A DNA stretch of 47,778 nucleotides from a candidate division WOR-3 bacterium. Lineage in GTDB: Bacteria; SDB-A. The stretch lies in contig JAFGON010000010.1 of NCBI GenBank assembly GCA_016926475.1, positions 1-47,778 of the forward strand, written 5' to 3'. The notes beneath the pieces were generated by a model. The model was not told the DNA's origin. It was given only the letters and a program-made list of their open reading frames with translations, and ran no database searches. This document shows positions 35,144-44,159 of this stretch, one piece after another; positions within the stretch are counted from its first letter, which is position 1, and every line of letters starts with the position of its first letter. Both the position numbers and the translations under genes were made by a program.

Positions 35144-36430
35144 CTAAGAAAATAAAACGTTTTTTATCAGAATATAAGGAGCTCTTGATTTTCCGAAGTC
35201 AACGGTCTGCTTGGATACCGCTTTTACGTCAAGGAGCATTTGAGCAGTATTGCCTGTCATCATGACTTCTTTGACCGGATACTTTATTTTTCCGCCTTCG
35301 ATGTAGTAGCTGTTTTTGCATACTCCGGACAGTTGTCCGTTCACGCTTGGGGTTCCTCCGGAAAATCTATCCATGAGAATTCCTTTATTCACGCCGCTTA
35401 TAATTAGATCCAAGTCCGTTTCTCCCTGGAGTATTTCCATGTAATTGTCGTTCATATTCAAAGATCTCGGTAATCCGGTTTTTCTCGAGCCGTAATAAGA
35501 GACAATGAAATTTTTTAAAAAACCATTTTCGATAACACCCATGTCTTTTGTCAAGAATCCGTCAAAAGTAAAATTATCTTTGCTTACAGAAAGGTCCGAG
35601 AGTGGCGAAAATTTCACGTTGAGAATGTCCGAGGCAATTTTTTCTTCAAGCTTGTCTTTGTATATGCTCGTTCCGGATATTAGCCTGTCCTCGTGCAAGG
35701 GTGAAAGAAAATCGTCCATAAAAGCCAAAGACGCCTTTGGGGTCAGCACAAGATCTCCTTTGAATTTAAACCCCATTGTTTTGCTTTTTATTTGCTCGGC
35801 AGATTTTTGAAGTGTTTCGTCTATTACGCCCGTAGAAATCAGATTTTCCGAGATTTCGGGTTTATCCAAATAAAGATAATTGAAAGAAGAGATCTCGTCC
35901 CCTTTTTTCGCTGTAAAAAACAGAGAGAGACTGTAGTACGACTTGTCTTCTGCTAAATAACACCCACGAGTGTTTGCGTAGATGATTTTGCTTTTTTTGT
36001 GTGAAAATGTCGTGTCGGAAAATATTATCTCTGGATATTTTCTTTTCGCATCCGACAAAAAAATTGAAAATGCGTCTATCATTTTTTCCTTTTCCGGCTC
36101 TTTTGAGTTTCCCAGAAAAGTTTTTTCAAAATCAGAGGGGCTTATTTCGTAAGCTTCATCCGGCAAGGAAGAATTTAAAGTATCTTTCAAAAATTTCGCG
36201 GCTTTTTTTATCCCTTCTTTTCCAGAGTCGTTCACTGTAATCTCAGCTTTTTTGTTTTGGCTGTAGGCTTCAATGTTTGTTATTTCGTTTTGGGTTGTCC
36301 TGAAAAAATTTACGCTGTCCTTTTCAACATTTAATTCTGTCAACTCCTGCCGGACGCTGAAAAGCGCCGATTTTTCAGCACCTTGAGATAATATTTCATC
36401 CAGTATGACTTTTGCTTCGGTTTTATCCAC
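35144..36430 (-). CDS. pmbA: TldE/PmbA family metalloprotease subunit
   Basis: A 428-aa partner subunit of the TldD/TldE heterodimer, which degrades or matures peptides through the TldD active site. TldE itself has no zinc motif, as here. Family features are SISSFNYLYLDKP-like middle strands, GDLVLTPKASLAF, GTSIYKDKLEEKIAS, KNFIVSYYGSRKTG and a C-terminal half with LSGVCKNSYYIEGGK and EVMMTGN. The start is GTG with GGAGG about 8 bases upstream, one base after the tldD stop, so the two are translated together. Confidence 0.9.
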   Translation of the reverse strand: MDKTEAKVILDEILSQGAEKSALFSVRQELTELNVEKDSVNFFRTTQNEITNIEAYSQNKKAEITVNDSGKEGIKKAAKFLKDTLNSSLPDEAYEISPSDFEKTFLGNSKEPEKEKMIDAFSIFLSDAKRKYPEIIFSDTTFSHKKSKIIYANTRGCYLAEDKSYYSLSLFFTAKKGDEISSFNYLYLDKPEISENLISTGVIDETLQKSAEQIKSKTMGFKFKGDLVLTPKASLAFMDDFLSPLHEDRLISGTSIYKDKLEEKIASDILNVKFSPLSDLSVSKDNFTFDGFLTKDMGVIENGFLKNFIVSYYGSRKTGLPRSLNMNDNYMEILQGETDLDLIISGVNKGILMDRFSGGTPSVNGQLSGVCKNSYYIEGGKIKYPVKEVMMTGNTAQMLLDVKAVSKQTVDFGKSRAPYILIKNVLFS

Positions 36431-36431
36431 T

Positions 36432-37808
36432 TCAATTTCCTCCGATACTGACTTTGCATTTGATCGCCGGCCCGCCCATCGCTACCGGCATTGGTTGTTT
36501 TTTACCGCATGTTCCGGAACTCACCCACTTCATTTGATCCGATACCATAGTGACGGTTTTCAACAGGTCCACGGCTTTTCCCGAAATAGCAGTGTTCTGA
36601 AGAGCTTTTCCAAGTTTTCCTTTTTTTATCTCGTAACCAAACGTCACGGCGAACATGAACTCGCTCGTGGAGTCGGCTTGACCATTTCCTGGATTTTCAA
36701 GAAAATAACCGTCTTCAACAGAAGATATCATATCTTCAAGTTTATCTTTTCCTGGAAGTATGCAGGTGTTCCTCATTCTTATCAAAGGCTCGTCGTCGAA
36801 ACTGAAAGCCCTGGCGTTTCCTGTGGGTTCTACTTTGAAATACGCTGCTGATCTTCTGTTGTGCATATAACCGGTCAAGACGCCGTTTTCAATAATTTTG
36901 GAGTCTTTTCCCTCCACTCCTTCATCGTCATAGAAGACTGGCATTGGGCAAGTTTCTCCCAGAGCTGTGTGGGCAAAGTCGGTTAAACTTATTTTATCCG
37001 AAGCAATTCTGATGTTTAAGAGGTCGGCGGCAATCGACCCTCCCATGACAAAATCTGCTTCTGTGGTATGACCCATAGCTTCATGCGCCAGTATCCCAGC
37101 AAGGTCTGCTCCCAGGATGACATCCTTCAAGCCGGCTTCGGCCTGGAGGCCCGAACATTTTTCCATGAGTTTTGTGTAAAGAATTCCAATATCAGAATAT
37201 AGGTCTTCGGGAGATGAAAATATGTCTTCTATGTCTCCAAGTCCGCCGAATGATTCTGAAATGCTGACAGGCTGATTTTTCTCTCCTGAAGTCAAAGATA
37301 TTCTAATAAATGATCTGGGTAAGGTTTGTATTATGTGTGCTCCTTCGGAAGTGAGGAGTTCTTTTCGAGTTTTCAAGTGGGAATAAATAGTCTGAACGCT
37401 TGAAACTTTTTTATAGTTTTGTTTTACATGAGTATCTAAATCTTTTACAAAATCGAACTTTTCTTTTCTAGTCATTTTCGCTTTTTTCGTCGACAAGTCT
37501 TTTTCAAAAACAACATCTTGCTGTTTTCTGAATATTTTATCTCCATTTTTTAATTTACTTGACAAAATTTCAGCGTTTTGCTGGGCTTTTTTTATCAACT
37601 CTTCTGCGATACCGGGTTTATCTTTCGGATTGGAAGCAAAGCCCCAAAATCCATTTTTAAAAACTCTCGCGCTGTGACCTTTGATGGTTTTTTCATCGTT
37701 GGCAACGCAACTTCCGTTGATAAAACTTATCTTCTCGTTATAGTTTTCGTGAAACCTCAACTCGGTGTATTCTGTAAATCTTTTTCCGATCTTTTCTGCA
37801 TCAAACAC
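36432..37808 (-). CDS. tldD: TldD family metalloprotease subunit
   Basis: Catalytic subunit of the TldD/TldE protease, about 458 aa. The start was set at GTG 37806-37808, since GGAGG lies 5-6 bases upstream; an ATG 12 bases earlier lacks a ribosome site. The zinc motif HEAMGH gives H242, E243 and H247 and is followed by TTEAD; the distal Cys ligand is C434 in SSGTCGKKQP. PMPVFYDDEGVEG and NRRSAAYF are further signatures. Substrates in other bacteria include microcin and CcdA precursors; none is seen here. Confidence 0.92.
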   Translation of the reverse strand: MFDAEKIGKRFTEYTELRFHENYNEKISFINGSCVANDEKTIKGHSARVFKNGFWGFASNPKDKPGIAEELIKKAQQNAEILSSKLKNGDKIFRKQQDVVFEKDLSTKKAKMTRKEKFDFVKDLDTHVKQNYKKVSSVQTIYSHLKTRKELLTSEGAHIIQTLPRSFIRISLTSGEKNQPVSISESFGGLGDIEDIFSSPEDLYSDIGILYTKLMEKCSGLQAEAGLKDVILGADLAGILAHEAMGHTTEADFVMGGSIAADLLNIRIASDKISLTDFAHTALGETCPMPVFYDDEGVEGKDSKIIENGVLTGYMHNRRSAAYFKVEPTGNARAFSFDDEPLIRMRNTCILPGKDKLEDMISSVEDGYFLENPGNGQADSTSEFMFAVTFGYEIKKGKLGKALQNTAISGKAVDLLKTVTMVSDQMKWVSSGTCGKKQPMPVAMGGPAIKCKVSIGGN

Positions 37809-37867
37809 ATTTGCCTCCATTTTGGAAAATATTATCATAAAAAAACTTTTTTTGCAAATATATGTGG

Positions 37868-37890
37868 GGTCAGGCTGAAATATAGAAAAT
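37868..37890 (+). repeat. Half copy of the REP-like element, left of the AraC-GyrI gene
   Basis: GGTCAGGCTGAAATATAGAA and the next three bases resemble the left arm of the palindrome at 39075-39096, with most of the first 20 bases matching. No second arm is found nearby. The 219-base AT-rich gap holding it has no gene, only this element and the promoter at 38023-38050. Confidence 0.45.
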
Positions 37891-38022
37891 CATAAGAATA
37901 AAAAGTCATAAATATCTATATTACATTAAAAAGCAACTTAAAACAAAAAAGACCAAATTATTGGACATTTTATACTAAAAAAAATCCCGTTTTCTATTTA
38001 CATAACAACTTTTTTTTATCCT

Positions 38023-38050
38023 TTAACAATTTTTGTGATACAATTATACA
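38023..38050 (+). promoter_or_regulatory. Candidate promoter of the AraC-GyrI gene, leaderless
   Basis: TTAACA at 38023-38028, a 16-base spacer and TATACA at 38045-38050. The ATG at 38058 is the eighth base after the -10 box and has no Shine-Dalgarno sequence, so the transcript likely begins at or near the start codon. Confidence 0.45.
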
Positions 38051-38057
38051 GAAATAT

Positions 38058-39065
38058 ATGAAAAGATACTCTGACAACAAAAAAGAATATCTATCACGCA
38101 TAAACAGAGCGATAGATTACATAGAAAGAAATTTAGACAAGCAGATAAGACTGCATGATATTGCGGAAATTTCTAATTTTTCACCCTACCATTTTCATAG
38201 AATATTCAGTTCGGTCGTCGGAGAGACGCTGAACAGCTTCATCAGCAGACTGAGATTAGAAAAAGCGGCTTCCTCTCTTTTGTCGAAAAGAAATTCTTCA
38301 ATAACCGAAATAGCTATTGATTGCGGATTTTCAACCTCATCATCATTCGCGAGGGCATTCAAGGAAAAATACGGCATGAGCGCCAGCGACTGGAGAGGAG
38401 GCGGACACGCGGTAGAAAGCAAAAAAAGAAAATCGATTAGCAAAAATAGCAAAGCCAATAGCAAAAACGAGAAAGAAAAAAATCCCTCCCTGTTGTACGA
38501 TGAAGAAGCGACAGACTCCGGAGAAAAAAAATCGCTTCACCTTCAAAACGCAAGGAGGAAAAAAATGTCTGCAGTAAAACCGAAAACGGTAAAAGTCGAG
38601 GAACTGCCTGAAATGTGTCTGGCTTATGTCAGGCATATAGGACCATACAAAGGAGATGACGCTCTTTTCAGAAGCCTTTTTGAAAAAATAATTAAGTGGG
38701 CTGGTCCCCGCGGGTATCTTTCAAGTCCAGAGGCAAAATTTTTATCGGTCTATCATGACAACCCGGAGATAACAGACACAGATAAGCTCCGTGTAAGCGT
38801 CGGACTGACAGTTCCGTTCGAAACGGATGTCGATGGGGAAATTGGCAAGATGACTGTACCCAAAGGTAAGTACGTCCTCGCGAATTTTGAAATCGATCAG
38901 AGTCAATATCAGGAAGCATGGGACAATGTCTTCGGAGAATGGTTTCCTAAAAGCGGATACACCTGCGACGACAGACCTTGTTTCGAATGGGCTCTGAACG
39001 ATCCCGATCAGCATCCAGAAAAAAAACATTTAATAAACATTTGCGTTCCTGTGAAACCATTATAA
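38058..39065 (+). CDS. AraC-family regulator fused to a GyrI-like effector-binding domain
   Basis: A 335-aa transcription factor. Residues about 10-113 are an AraC-type double helix-turn-helix (IRLHDIAEISNFSPYHFHRIF, ITEIAIDCGFSTSSSFARAFKEKYGMSASDWR). Residues 116-168 are a Lys/Ser/Asn-rich linker. From about 170 to 335 is a GyrI-like domain (SOUL/Rob C-terminal type) that binds small molecules: VKVEELPEMCLAYVRHIGPYKG, VGLTVPFETDVDGEIG, and the final HLINICVPVKP. Such fusions regulate drug or stress responses. A strong ribosome site and ATG lie exactly at the linker-GyrI border. No Shine-Dalgarno precedes the first ATG. REP-like sequences flank the gene. Confidence 0.88.
   Translation: MKRYSDNKKEYLSRINRAIDYIERNLDKQIRLHDIAEISNFSPYHFHRIFSSVVGETLNSFISRLRLEKAASSLLSKRNSSITEIAIDCGFSTSSSFARAFKEKYGMSASDWRGGGHAVESKKRKSISKNSKANSKNEKEKNPSLLYDEEATDSGEKKSLHLQNARRKKMSAVKPKTVKVEELPEMCLAYVRHIGPYKGDDALFRSLFEKIIKWAGPRGYLSSPEAKFLSVYHDNPEITDTDKLRVSVGLTVPFETDVDGEIGKMTVPKGKYVLANFEIDQSQYQEAWDNVFGEWFPKSGYTCDDRPCFEWALNDPDQHPEKKHLINICVPVKPL
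38565..39065 (+). other. Internal in-frame start for a free GyrI-like domain
   Basis: AGGAGG at 38553-38558 lies 6 bases before ATG 38565, codon 170 of the AraC-GyrI frame. Translation from here gives a 166-aa protein that is exactly the GyrI-like domain. The site may make a second product, or be the relic of a separate gene fused by loss of a stop codon. The Shine-Dalgarno and domain border are seen; use of the start is inferred. Confidence 0.55.
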
Positions 39066-39074
39066 CTTTTCGGG

Positions 39075-39165
39075 GGTCTGGCTGAAAAATCGAAATGGAT
39101 CTAAAAGTTTTCGAAGCCTCCATTTGAAAAAAATGATCCTGAGATTTCGACTTTTCGGCCGGACC
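39075..39165. repeat. REP-like imperfect palindrome after the AraC-GyrI gene
   Basis: Arms 39075-39096 and 39144-39165 are complementary at 19 of 22 positions, and all three differences are transitions; inside them GGATC (39097-39101) pairs with GATCC (39135-39139). The transcript would form a long stem. A related half copy lies at 37868-37890 on the other side of the gene. The 163-base gap holds no gene. Confidence 0.7.
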
Positions 39166-39193
39166 TTGAACTTTATCTTGTAAACCTAATCCC

Positions 39194-39222
39194 TTGAACA
39201 GGTATATTCAATGTAGTATCAT
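39194..39222 (+). promoter_or_regulatory. Candidate promoter of the cyclase-AAA-TPR gene, leaderless
   Basis: TTGAAC at 39194-39199, a 17-base spacer and TATCAT at 39217-39222. The ATG at 39229 is 7 bases after the -10 box, with no Shine-Dalgarno sequence, the same geometry as at ktrA. Confidence 0.45.
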
Positions 39223-39228
39223 TTCTTC

Positions 39229-42200
39229 ATGAAATGCGCTTCCTGCGGCTTTGAAAATCCTGAAAAATCAAATTATTGCGCTAATTGCGGTGCATTTTTA
39301 AAAAAAATTTCCGCCCAGGAAGAAAGAAAACTCGCTTCGATATTGTTCGCAGACCTATCCGGCTTCACCGAACTATCGCACTCTTTGGAACCTGAAGAAG
39401 TCGCCGATATAATTAGAGCCAGCTCAGAAACAATCAACCCTATTATCCTCAAAAATGGAGGTCTGATACTGGGTTATCAAGGAGATTCGGTGATTGCAGT
39501 GTTCGGGATTCCAAAATCAGGAGAAGATGATCCTGAAAAATCTGTTAAATGCGCTCTTGAAATACTCGATTCAATTTCTTCAATAAATTTCAAGATATTC
39601 GAAATAACCGGTAAATATTTCAAAATTGGGATTCACGCGGGAATAAACAGCGGGATAATCGCTTGGAGCGAAACGGGATCCCCTTACAAAAATGAACTTA
39701 CGGCTCTTGGAGACACGGTTAATTTAGCATCGAGAATAATGAATCTCGCGATGAAAAACGAGATTTACGTATCGGAAAATATTTTCAGACAAACCAGGCA
39801 TTTTGCTGATTACGGAAGACTGGAAACCTACTGCGTAAAGGGCATAAAAGAAGAAATAAGAGTTTATAAACTGCGCGGATTAAAAAAAGAGCCTTCATCC
39901 AAAAGATCTCTCGCGGGAATTGACAAGAGTTTTATCGGCAGATCCGGTTTTATCGACAAGTTACGCCAATTCATAAACGAAAGACCTGAAAAAGATCTAT
40001 CAGCCGCTGTCATTTGGGGAGACGCGGGTATAGGAAAAACCAGATTCATAATGGAGTATCAAAAAAGCCAAATCAACGGCAAGAACGATCTTGTGTTTTT
40101 TTTACAATGTCCCCCAATGAGTGAAAGCCTTATGAACTCCACGCTTGTAAAATTTCTTGAAATGATATTCGGAATACAAAAGAAAGAAACAGAAAAACAA
40201 AAGAAAAACAAGATTATAAAAAAAATAAAATCATTTTCCTTGAATATGAATTATGAAAAGATGAAATTCATTTATTCCTTAATGTCGCTCGAACCAGACC
40301 TGGAATTACATCCAGCTGAAAACATCGACCCAGGTTCATTGGGTCTGGCTAAGCCTTTAGGGTTAGAAGCATTTTCAGCAGTCAAAGAAATTCTCACTGC
40401 TTTATGCCAAAAAAAAAAGGTTTATCTCATAATTGACGATTCCCATTGGATTGACGGATTTTCAGCTGCCTTTCTTTCTTATCTTTCTGAAAACTGGAAA
40501 AGATTGTCCATGGATCTAATCCTTCTATCAAGGATTGAAAAAAAAGGACATGTCAAGGAAATAAGCGACAAGTTAATAAAGAATTTGCACAATCGTTTTC
40601 TGAATCTTGAACTTGATCCTCTTGATATATCTCAGAGCAAAGAAGTTTTAAATTCTCTAATACCTGACGACAGAATAAACTACAAACTCAAGCAAAAGAT
40701 TCTCCAAAAAGCCGGCGGAAACCCTTTTTTTCTTGAAGAAATAGCAAGGCATCTTCTGGAGGCGATGGCATACACCGATACATCAGGAAGAAATTCACTT
40801 TCCGATGATAAGCTTTTGCCGGATTCAGTTGTGTCTGTTCTATATTCGAGAATCGACATGCTTGACCCCGTGCAGAAAAACATCTTGAGAGCCGCCTCTG
40901 TGGCAGGAAGTGATCTCAATGAATCTCTTCTTGCCCATTTAGTCCGTCAAAACCTCGGTGATGTAAAAAAAGAGCTTTCGTCACTGTCGGATTTGCAATT
41001 CTTGACCAAACTCAACGGTTGTTATTCGTTCAAGCACAACCTTGTGCAAGAAGTCGCTTACAAGACAATAATAAAAAAACAAAAAAAGGAATTACACGAA
41101 AGTATAGCTAAATACCTGAAAAAACTTGACGAAAGAAAAAAGCATAATTATAACGAAAGTCTATCCCTTCACTTTTTTAAAAGTGAAAAATGGGAGAATT
41201 CATTCAAATACTCTATAGTATCTGCTGAAAACGCTCTCGCCAAGTTTCAAAACGAATTTGCTCTGAAATTCTGCGAGCAGGCACAGATCTGCGCAGTTCG
41301 TCTAGGAGATGAATCCAGGTTGGTGAAAGCCCTTTTGATCAAATCCAAAATCCTCACTTTCACTGGAAATAACGCAGAAGCTCTTAACTGCGCGAAAAAA
41401 TGCTTAAAACTGGCAAAAAAAATTAACGTTCCTGAAATTGCTTCAGCATGTGATTTGTTGCTATCAGGCATTTATTCAATGTATGGAAACTACGAAAATT
41501 CCCAATTGCATTTATCCAACGCAATGAAATTTTTTAAACAAATCCGTGATCTCGACGGGCAAGCTGATTGTCAGATCATGTCCGGAAGGATTTTCTACCT
41601 CAGAAGCGATTTTAGAAAAAGCCTTCTCTCTTACAAAAAAGCACTTAACGTTTACCTGGAAACGAAAAACACACGCGGGATATTCAGGTCTTACAATTTG
41701 ATCGGATTGATATATTTTGAGATGTCAAACATGGAGAATTCTCTTCATTATCAGATAAAAGCGTCCAAAGTCCTAAAAAAGAAAGGCGACAGATTCGACA
41801 GGTCGAGAGTTTTGACAAGTATCGCCTTCGTATACTATAAACTTCATAAATATTCAAAAGCGCTCGACTTCTACAAGCAATCCATGGCAATCAAGAATGA
41901 AATCGGAGACAGACCCGGTGTTTCGTACAATCTCGCGCACATAGGGATACTATATTTATACATGAACGATTATTCCAATGCTCGGAATTATTTAGAAAAT
42001 TCCCTGGAAATACTCAGGAATATCGGGGACCTCAAGTCTCAAGCCAACGTAGAATTTTACATAGGCATCCTGCACCTAAGAATGGGGAAGTTAAACCTGG
42101 CAAAAAAAACTTTATCTAAAGCTCTCAGGGTATCAAAAACTATCGGAGACAGGCAGAGCTCCTCTGAATGCCTTTACACACTCGGACTTGTGGAAGCGGA

Positions 42201-42786
42201 AAAAGGAAAATTTGATAACGCCGAAAAACTTTTCAGGGAATCGTTGAAATCACTCAAAGCCATCGGAGACGTATCTGAATGCGGAAAAGTTATAACCATG
42301 TGGGCTCGAGTAAATTCGGATAGCGGTAATTTTTACTCAGCCAAAAGAAATCTCGAAAAATCTATGCCATATTTAGGTAAATTTTCTGAGAACAATTTCG
42401 TCTACCACAGCGTAAAAACAACGCTCGCTCTTGAAAGAGAAGATACGACTCAAGCCCTTGAAAACCTTCAAAAAGCCGAAAAATGGGCAAAAATACTCGA
42501 CACAGACCATTTTTTCGCTGAATACTACCTCCTCTCAGCCCAAGTGTTCGAATTCATTGGTAAAAACTTAAAAGCGGAAAAGTCTTACACCAAAGCTTCT
42601 GTCCTGTTCGAAAAAATAGATGAACCTCTAAACCTTGCCAAATCTTTTTATTTACATGGGAAGTTTTTAAAAAAAACCATAAAAAGTGATCAATACACCA
42701 AAAGAGCCCAAAAAATCTACCGCGATTTAAAAATACCTTTTTGGATTAGTTCAGAGAAAACGGCCGTGCACATGCGCGGCCGTTGA
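39229..42786 (+). CDS. Zinc ribbon - class III nucleotide cyclase - AAA ATPase - TPR regulator
   Basis: A 1185-aa multidomain signalling protein. Residues 3-20 are a CxxC...CxxC zinc ribbon. About 30-215 form a class III adenylate/guanylate cyclase domain with metal aspartates D42 (FADLSGFTEL) and D86 (GYQGDSV), N165 and R169 (GDTVNLASR). The usual base-contacting Lys four residues before D86 is Gly82, so activity or specificity is doubtful. About 235-620 is a predicted ATPase with Walker A GDAGIGKT (264-271) and Walker B YLIIDDSHWID. About 650-1165 hold some ten TPR units (for example SKALDFYKQSMAIKNEIGD). Such proteins are cytoplasmic scaffolds or regulators. AT-rich codons increase toward the end. 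Confidence 0.88.
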   Translation: MKCASCGFENPEKSNYCANCGAFLKKISAQEERKLASILFADLSGFTELSHSLEPEEVADIIRASSETINPIILKNGGLILGYQGDSVIAVFGIPKSGEDDPEKSVKCALEILDSISSINFKIFEITGKYFKIGIHAGINSGIIAWSETGSPYKNELTALGDTVNLASRIMNLAMKNEIYVSENIFRQTRHFADYGRLETYCVKGIKEEIRVYKLRGLKKEPSSKRSLAGIDKSFIGRSGFIDKLRQFINERPEKDLSAAVIWGDAGIGKTRFIMEYQKSQINGKNDLVFFLQCPPMSESLMNSTLVKFLEMIFGIQKKETEKQKKNKIIKKIKSFSLNMNYEKMKFIYSLMSLEPDLELHPAENIDPGSLGLAKPLGLEAFSAVKEILTALCQKKKVYLIIDDSHWIDGFSAAFLSYLSENWKRLSMDLILLSRIEKKGHVKEISDKLIKNLHNRFLNLELDPLDISQSKEVLNSLIPDDRINYKLKQKILQKAGGNPFFLEEIARHLLEAMAYTDTSGRNSLSDDKLLPDSVVSVLYSRIDMLDPVQKNILRAASVAGSDLNESLLAHLVRQNLGDVKKELSSLSDLQFLTKLNGCYSFKHNLVQEVAYKTIIKKQKKELHESIAKYLKKLDERKKHNYNESLSLHFFKSEKWENSFKYSIVSAENALAKFQNEFALKFCEQAQICAVRLGDESRLVKALLIKSKILTFTGNNAEALNCAKKCLKLAKKINVPEIASACDLLLSGIYSMYGNYENSQLHLSNAMKFFKQIRDLDGQADCQIMSGRIFYLRSDFRKSLLSYKKALNVYLETKNTRGIFRSYNLIGLIYFEMSNMENSLHYQIKASKVLKKKGDRFDRSRVLTSIAFVYYKLHKYSKALDFYKQSMAIKNEIGDRPGVSYNLAHIGILYLYMNDYSNARNYLENSLEILRNIGDLKSQANVEFYIGILHLRMGKLNLAKKTLSKALRVSKTIGDRQSSSECLYTLGLVEAEKGKFDNAEKLFRESLKSLKAIGDVSECGKVITMWARVNSDSGNFYSAKRNLEKSMPYLGKFSENNFVYHSVKTTLALEREDTTQALENLQKAEKWAKILDTDHFFAEYYLLSAQVFEFIGKNLKAEKSYTKASVLFEKIDEPLNLAKSFYLHGKFLKKTIKSDQYTKRAQKIYRDLKIPFWISSEKTAVHMRGR

Positions 42787-42790
42787 TATT
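42759..42790. terminator. GC-rich stem-loop at the cyclase stop codon, likely bidirectional terminator
   Basis: AACGGCCG (42759-42766) pairs with CGGCCGTT (42777-42784) around a 10-base loop. The hairpin runs into the TGA at 42784-42786, so the last codons of the regulator form it. On the minus strand the stem is followed by TTTTCTC, suiting termination of the converging kelch-protein gene; on the plus strand only ATATTTATTT follows. Confidence 0.6.
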
Positions 42791-42794
42791 TATT

Positions 42795-44159
42795 TCACTC
42801 TGCTACTGTAATTTTACCCGAAACAGAATTTTCACCCGCTTCTATTCTGAATATGTATGTTCCGTTGGGTACGACCTGTCCGTCTTCAGATGTCTTTTCC
42901 CACGTCAAGGTGTGAGCTCCTGGCTGCACACCTGAAAAAACCTCTGATCTGATTTTTCTTCCTATCATGTCGAAGACATAAAATCTGACGTCCGTCTGAT
43001 GGGGCAGGTTCAGTCTTATTCTAACATCATCTTTCGACAGGTTTCCTGAAATCACAGAAAAATAGAATTCTCCCAGACCTGGGATTTCCGGTTCTTCCAC
43101 CGAGAGAATGATATCGGTATGAAGAGCTTCGTTGTATGGCATATAGGTGCTGTTCAGGTAACCCGCAAGGGAAAAAAGCGTCATTTCAGAGGCGTCGACA
43201 AGGGTGATAGGCATAATTACGCAGGTGTGGTTCATGCTGAGACTCGGTTTGTCTGGAATTTGAACCCAGCCTGAATCGGACTGATACATGTAACAGGAAT
43301 TAAGATAGCCATAAGAACCATCCTGACCTGCGATGACGAAGAGTTTGTCGCCATACGAAGCGTATCCGCATCTTCTCCTGCCTACACCCGGAATTGTGCC
43401 GCTGGCCGCCCATGTTATGTTCGCCGGATTTGCCGGGTCTATATAACCTTTGTATACCGAAGAGGACCATTGAGAAGAAGATGTATAACCCGTGGCTAAA
43501 ACGAGAGTGTCGTTTCCCAGATAACCTGAAGCGCCGCTCATCACACCTTCTGGCAGCGGTGTCGCGTAAAAATATGAATCTCCAGCTATGTCGTAGACCT
43601 GAACAATATTATTAGCGGTCCATGAATCACCCCCGCCAATCAGGTAAATCAGACCCTTGTCCTCTACGAGAGCGATGTTTACGTCGTTGAGGCCTGTGGG
43701 CATAGAAGTGCCATTGGAATATGAATTTCCTTTAATGTCGTAAATCATACACATGTTGCCGGAGGCAAAGCTTCCGAACATGTAAACTTTATTTTCGTAT
43801 GTCGTCGATGCTCCGTATCTCATTTCAATTGGCATTGGTGTCCCGGCGGTCCAGGAATTAGAAACAACGTCGAAAATGTGATGAGGCGTGCACGGAGCCG
43901 GATTCCCGCCGAAGACGTGGACGTGAAGAGTTTCACCGTTTTCTGACCTGTAGTATCCCGTGTACACTCCGCATCTTCCTTCCGTCATGTTTGTTAGAAC
44001 TTGCCAATAAAGAGAATCGGCATCAAAAGCAGAGAAATCTACTTTCGGATTATGGTTTTCAAGAAGATATCCCGGCAGATAAAAATCTCCATCCTCCATT
44101 TCGGCGAAAAGAGAAGCGCCGAAAACCACGGTAAAGAGAACCATCGCGAAAACCTTCAT
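42795..44159 (-). CDS. Secreted kelch-repeat protein with C-terminal sorting domain
   Basis: About 454 aa from the ATG at 44157-44159, set by GGAGG just upstream and the signal peptide MKVFAMVLFTVVFGASLFAE that follows. Residues about 55-360 hold kelch-type propeller repeats (YGASTTYENKVYMFGSF, ALVEDKGLIYLIGGGDSW, CGYASYGDKLFVIAGQDGS). The last about 90 residues (FYVFDMIGRKIRSEVF, GTYIFRIEAGE) are a FlgD-like sorting domain. The protein is exported and probably surface-bound; ligand unknown. A TTGCAA-17-TATAAT promoter lies at 44270-44298, with a leader of about 100 bases. Confidence 0.85.
   Translation of the reverse strand: MKVFAMVLFTVVFGASLFAEMEDGDFYLPGYLLENHNPKVDFSAFDADSLYWQVLTNMTEGRCGVYTGYYRSENGETLHVHVFGGNPAPCTPHHIFDVVSNSWTAGTPMPIEMRYGASTTYENKVYMFGSFASGNMCMIYDIKGNSYSNGTSMPTGLNDVNIALVEDKGLIYLIGGGDSWTANNIVQVYDIAGDSYFYATPLPEGVMSGASGYLGNDTLVLATGYTSSSQWSSSVYKGYIDPANPANITWAASGTIPGVGRRRCGYASYGDKLFVIAGQDGSYGYLNSCYMYQSDSGWVQIPDKPSLSMNHTCVIMPITLVDASEMTLFSLAGYLNSTYMPYNEALHTDIILSVEEPEIPGLGEFYFSVISGNLSKDDVRIRLNLPHQTDVRFYVFDMIGRKIRSEVFSGVQPGAHTLTWEKTSEDGQVVPNGTYIFRIEAGENSVSGKITVAE

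Noticed and set aside
37839-39228. An insertion sequence or integron cassette around the AraC-GyrI gene
   Set aside because: No transposase, target-site duplication or attC-like site is seen; only the REP-like arms are supported.
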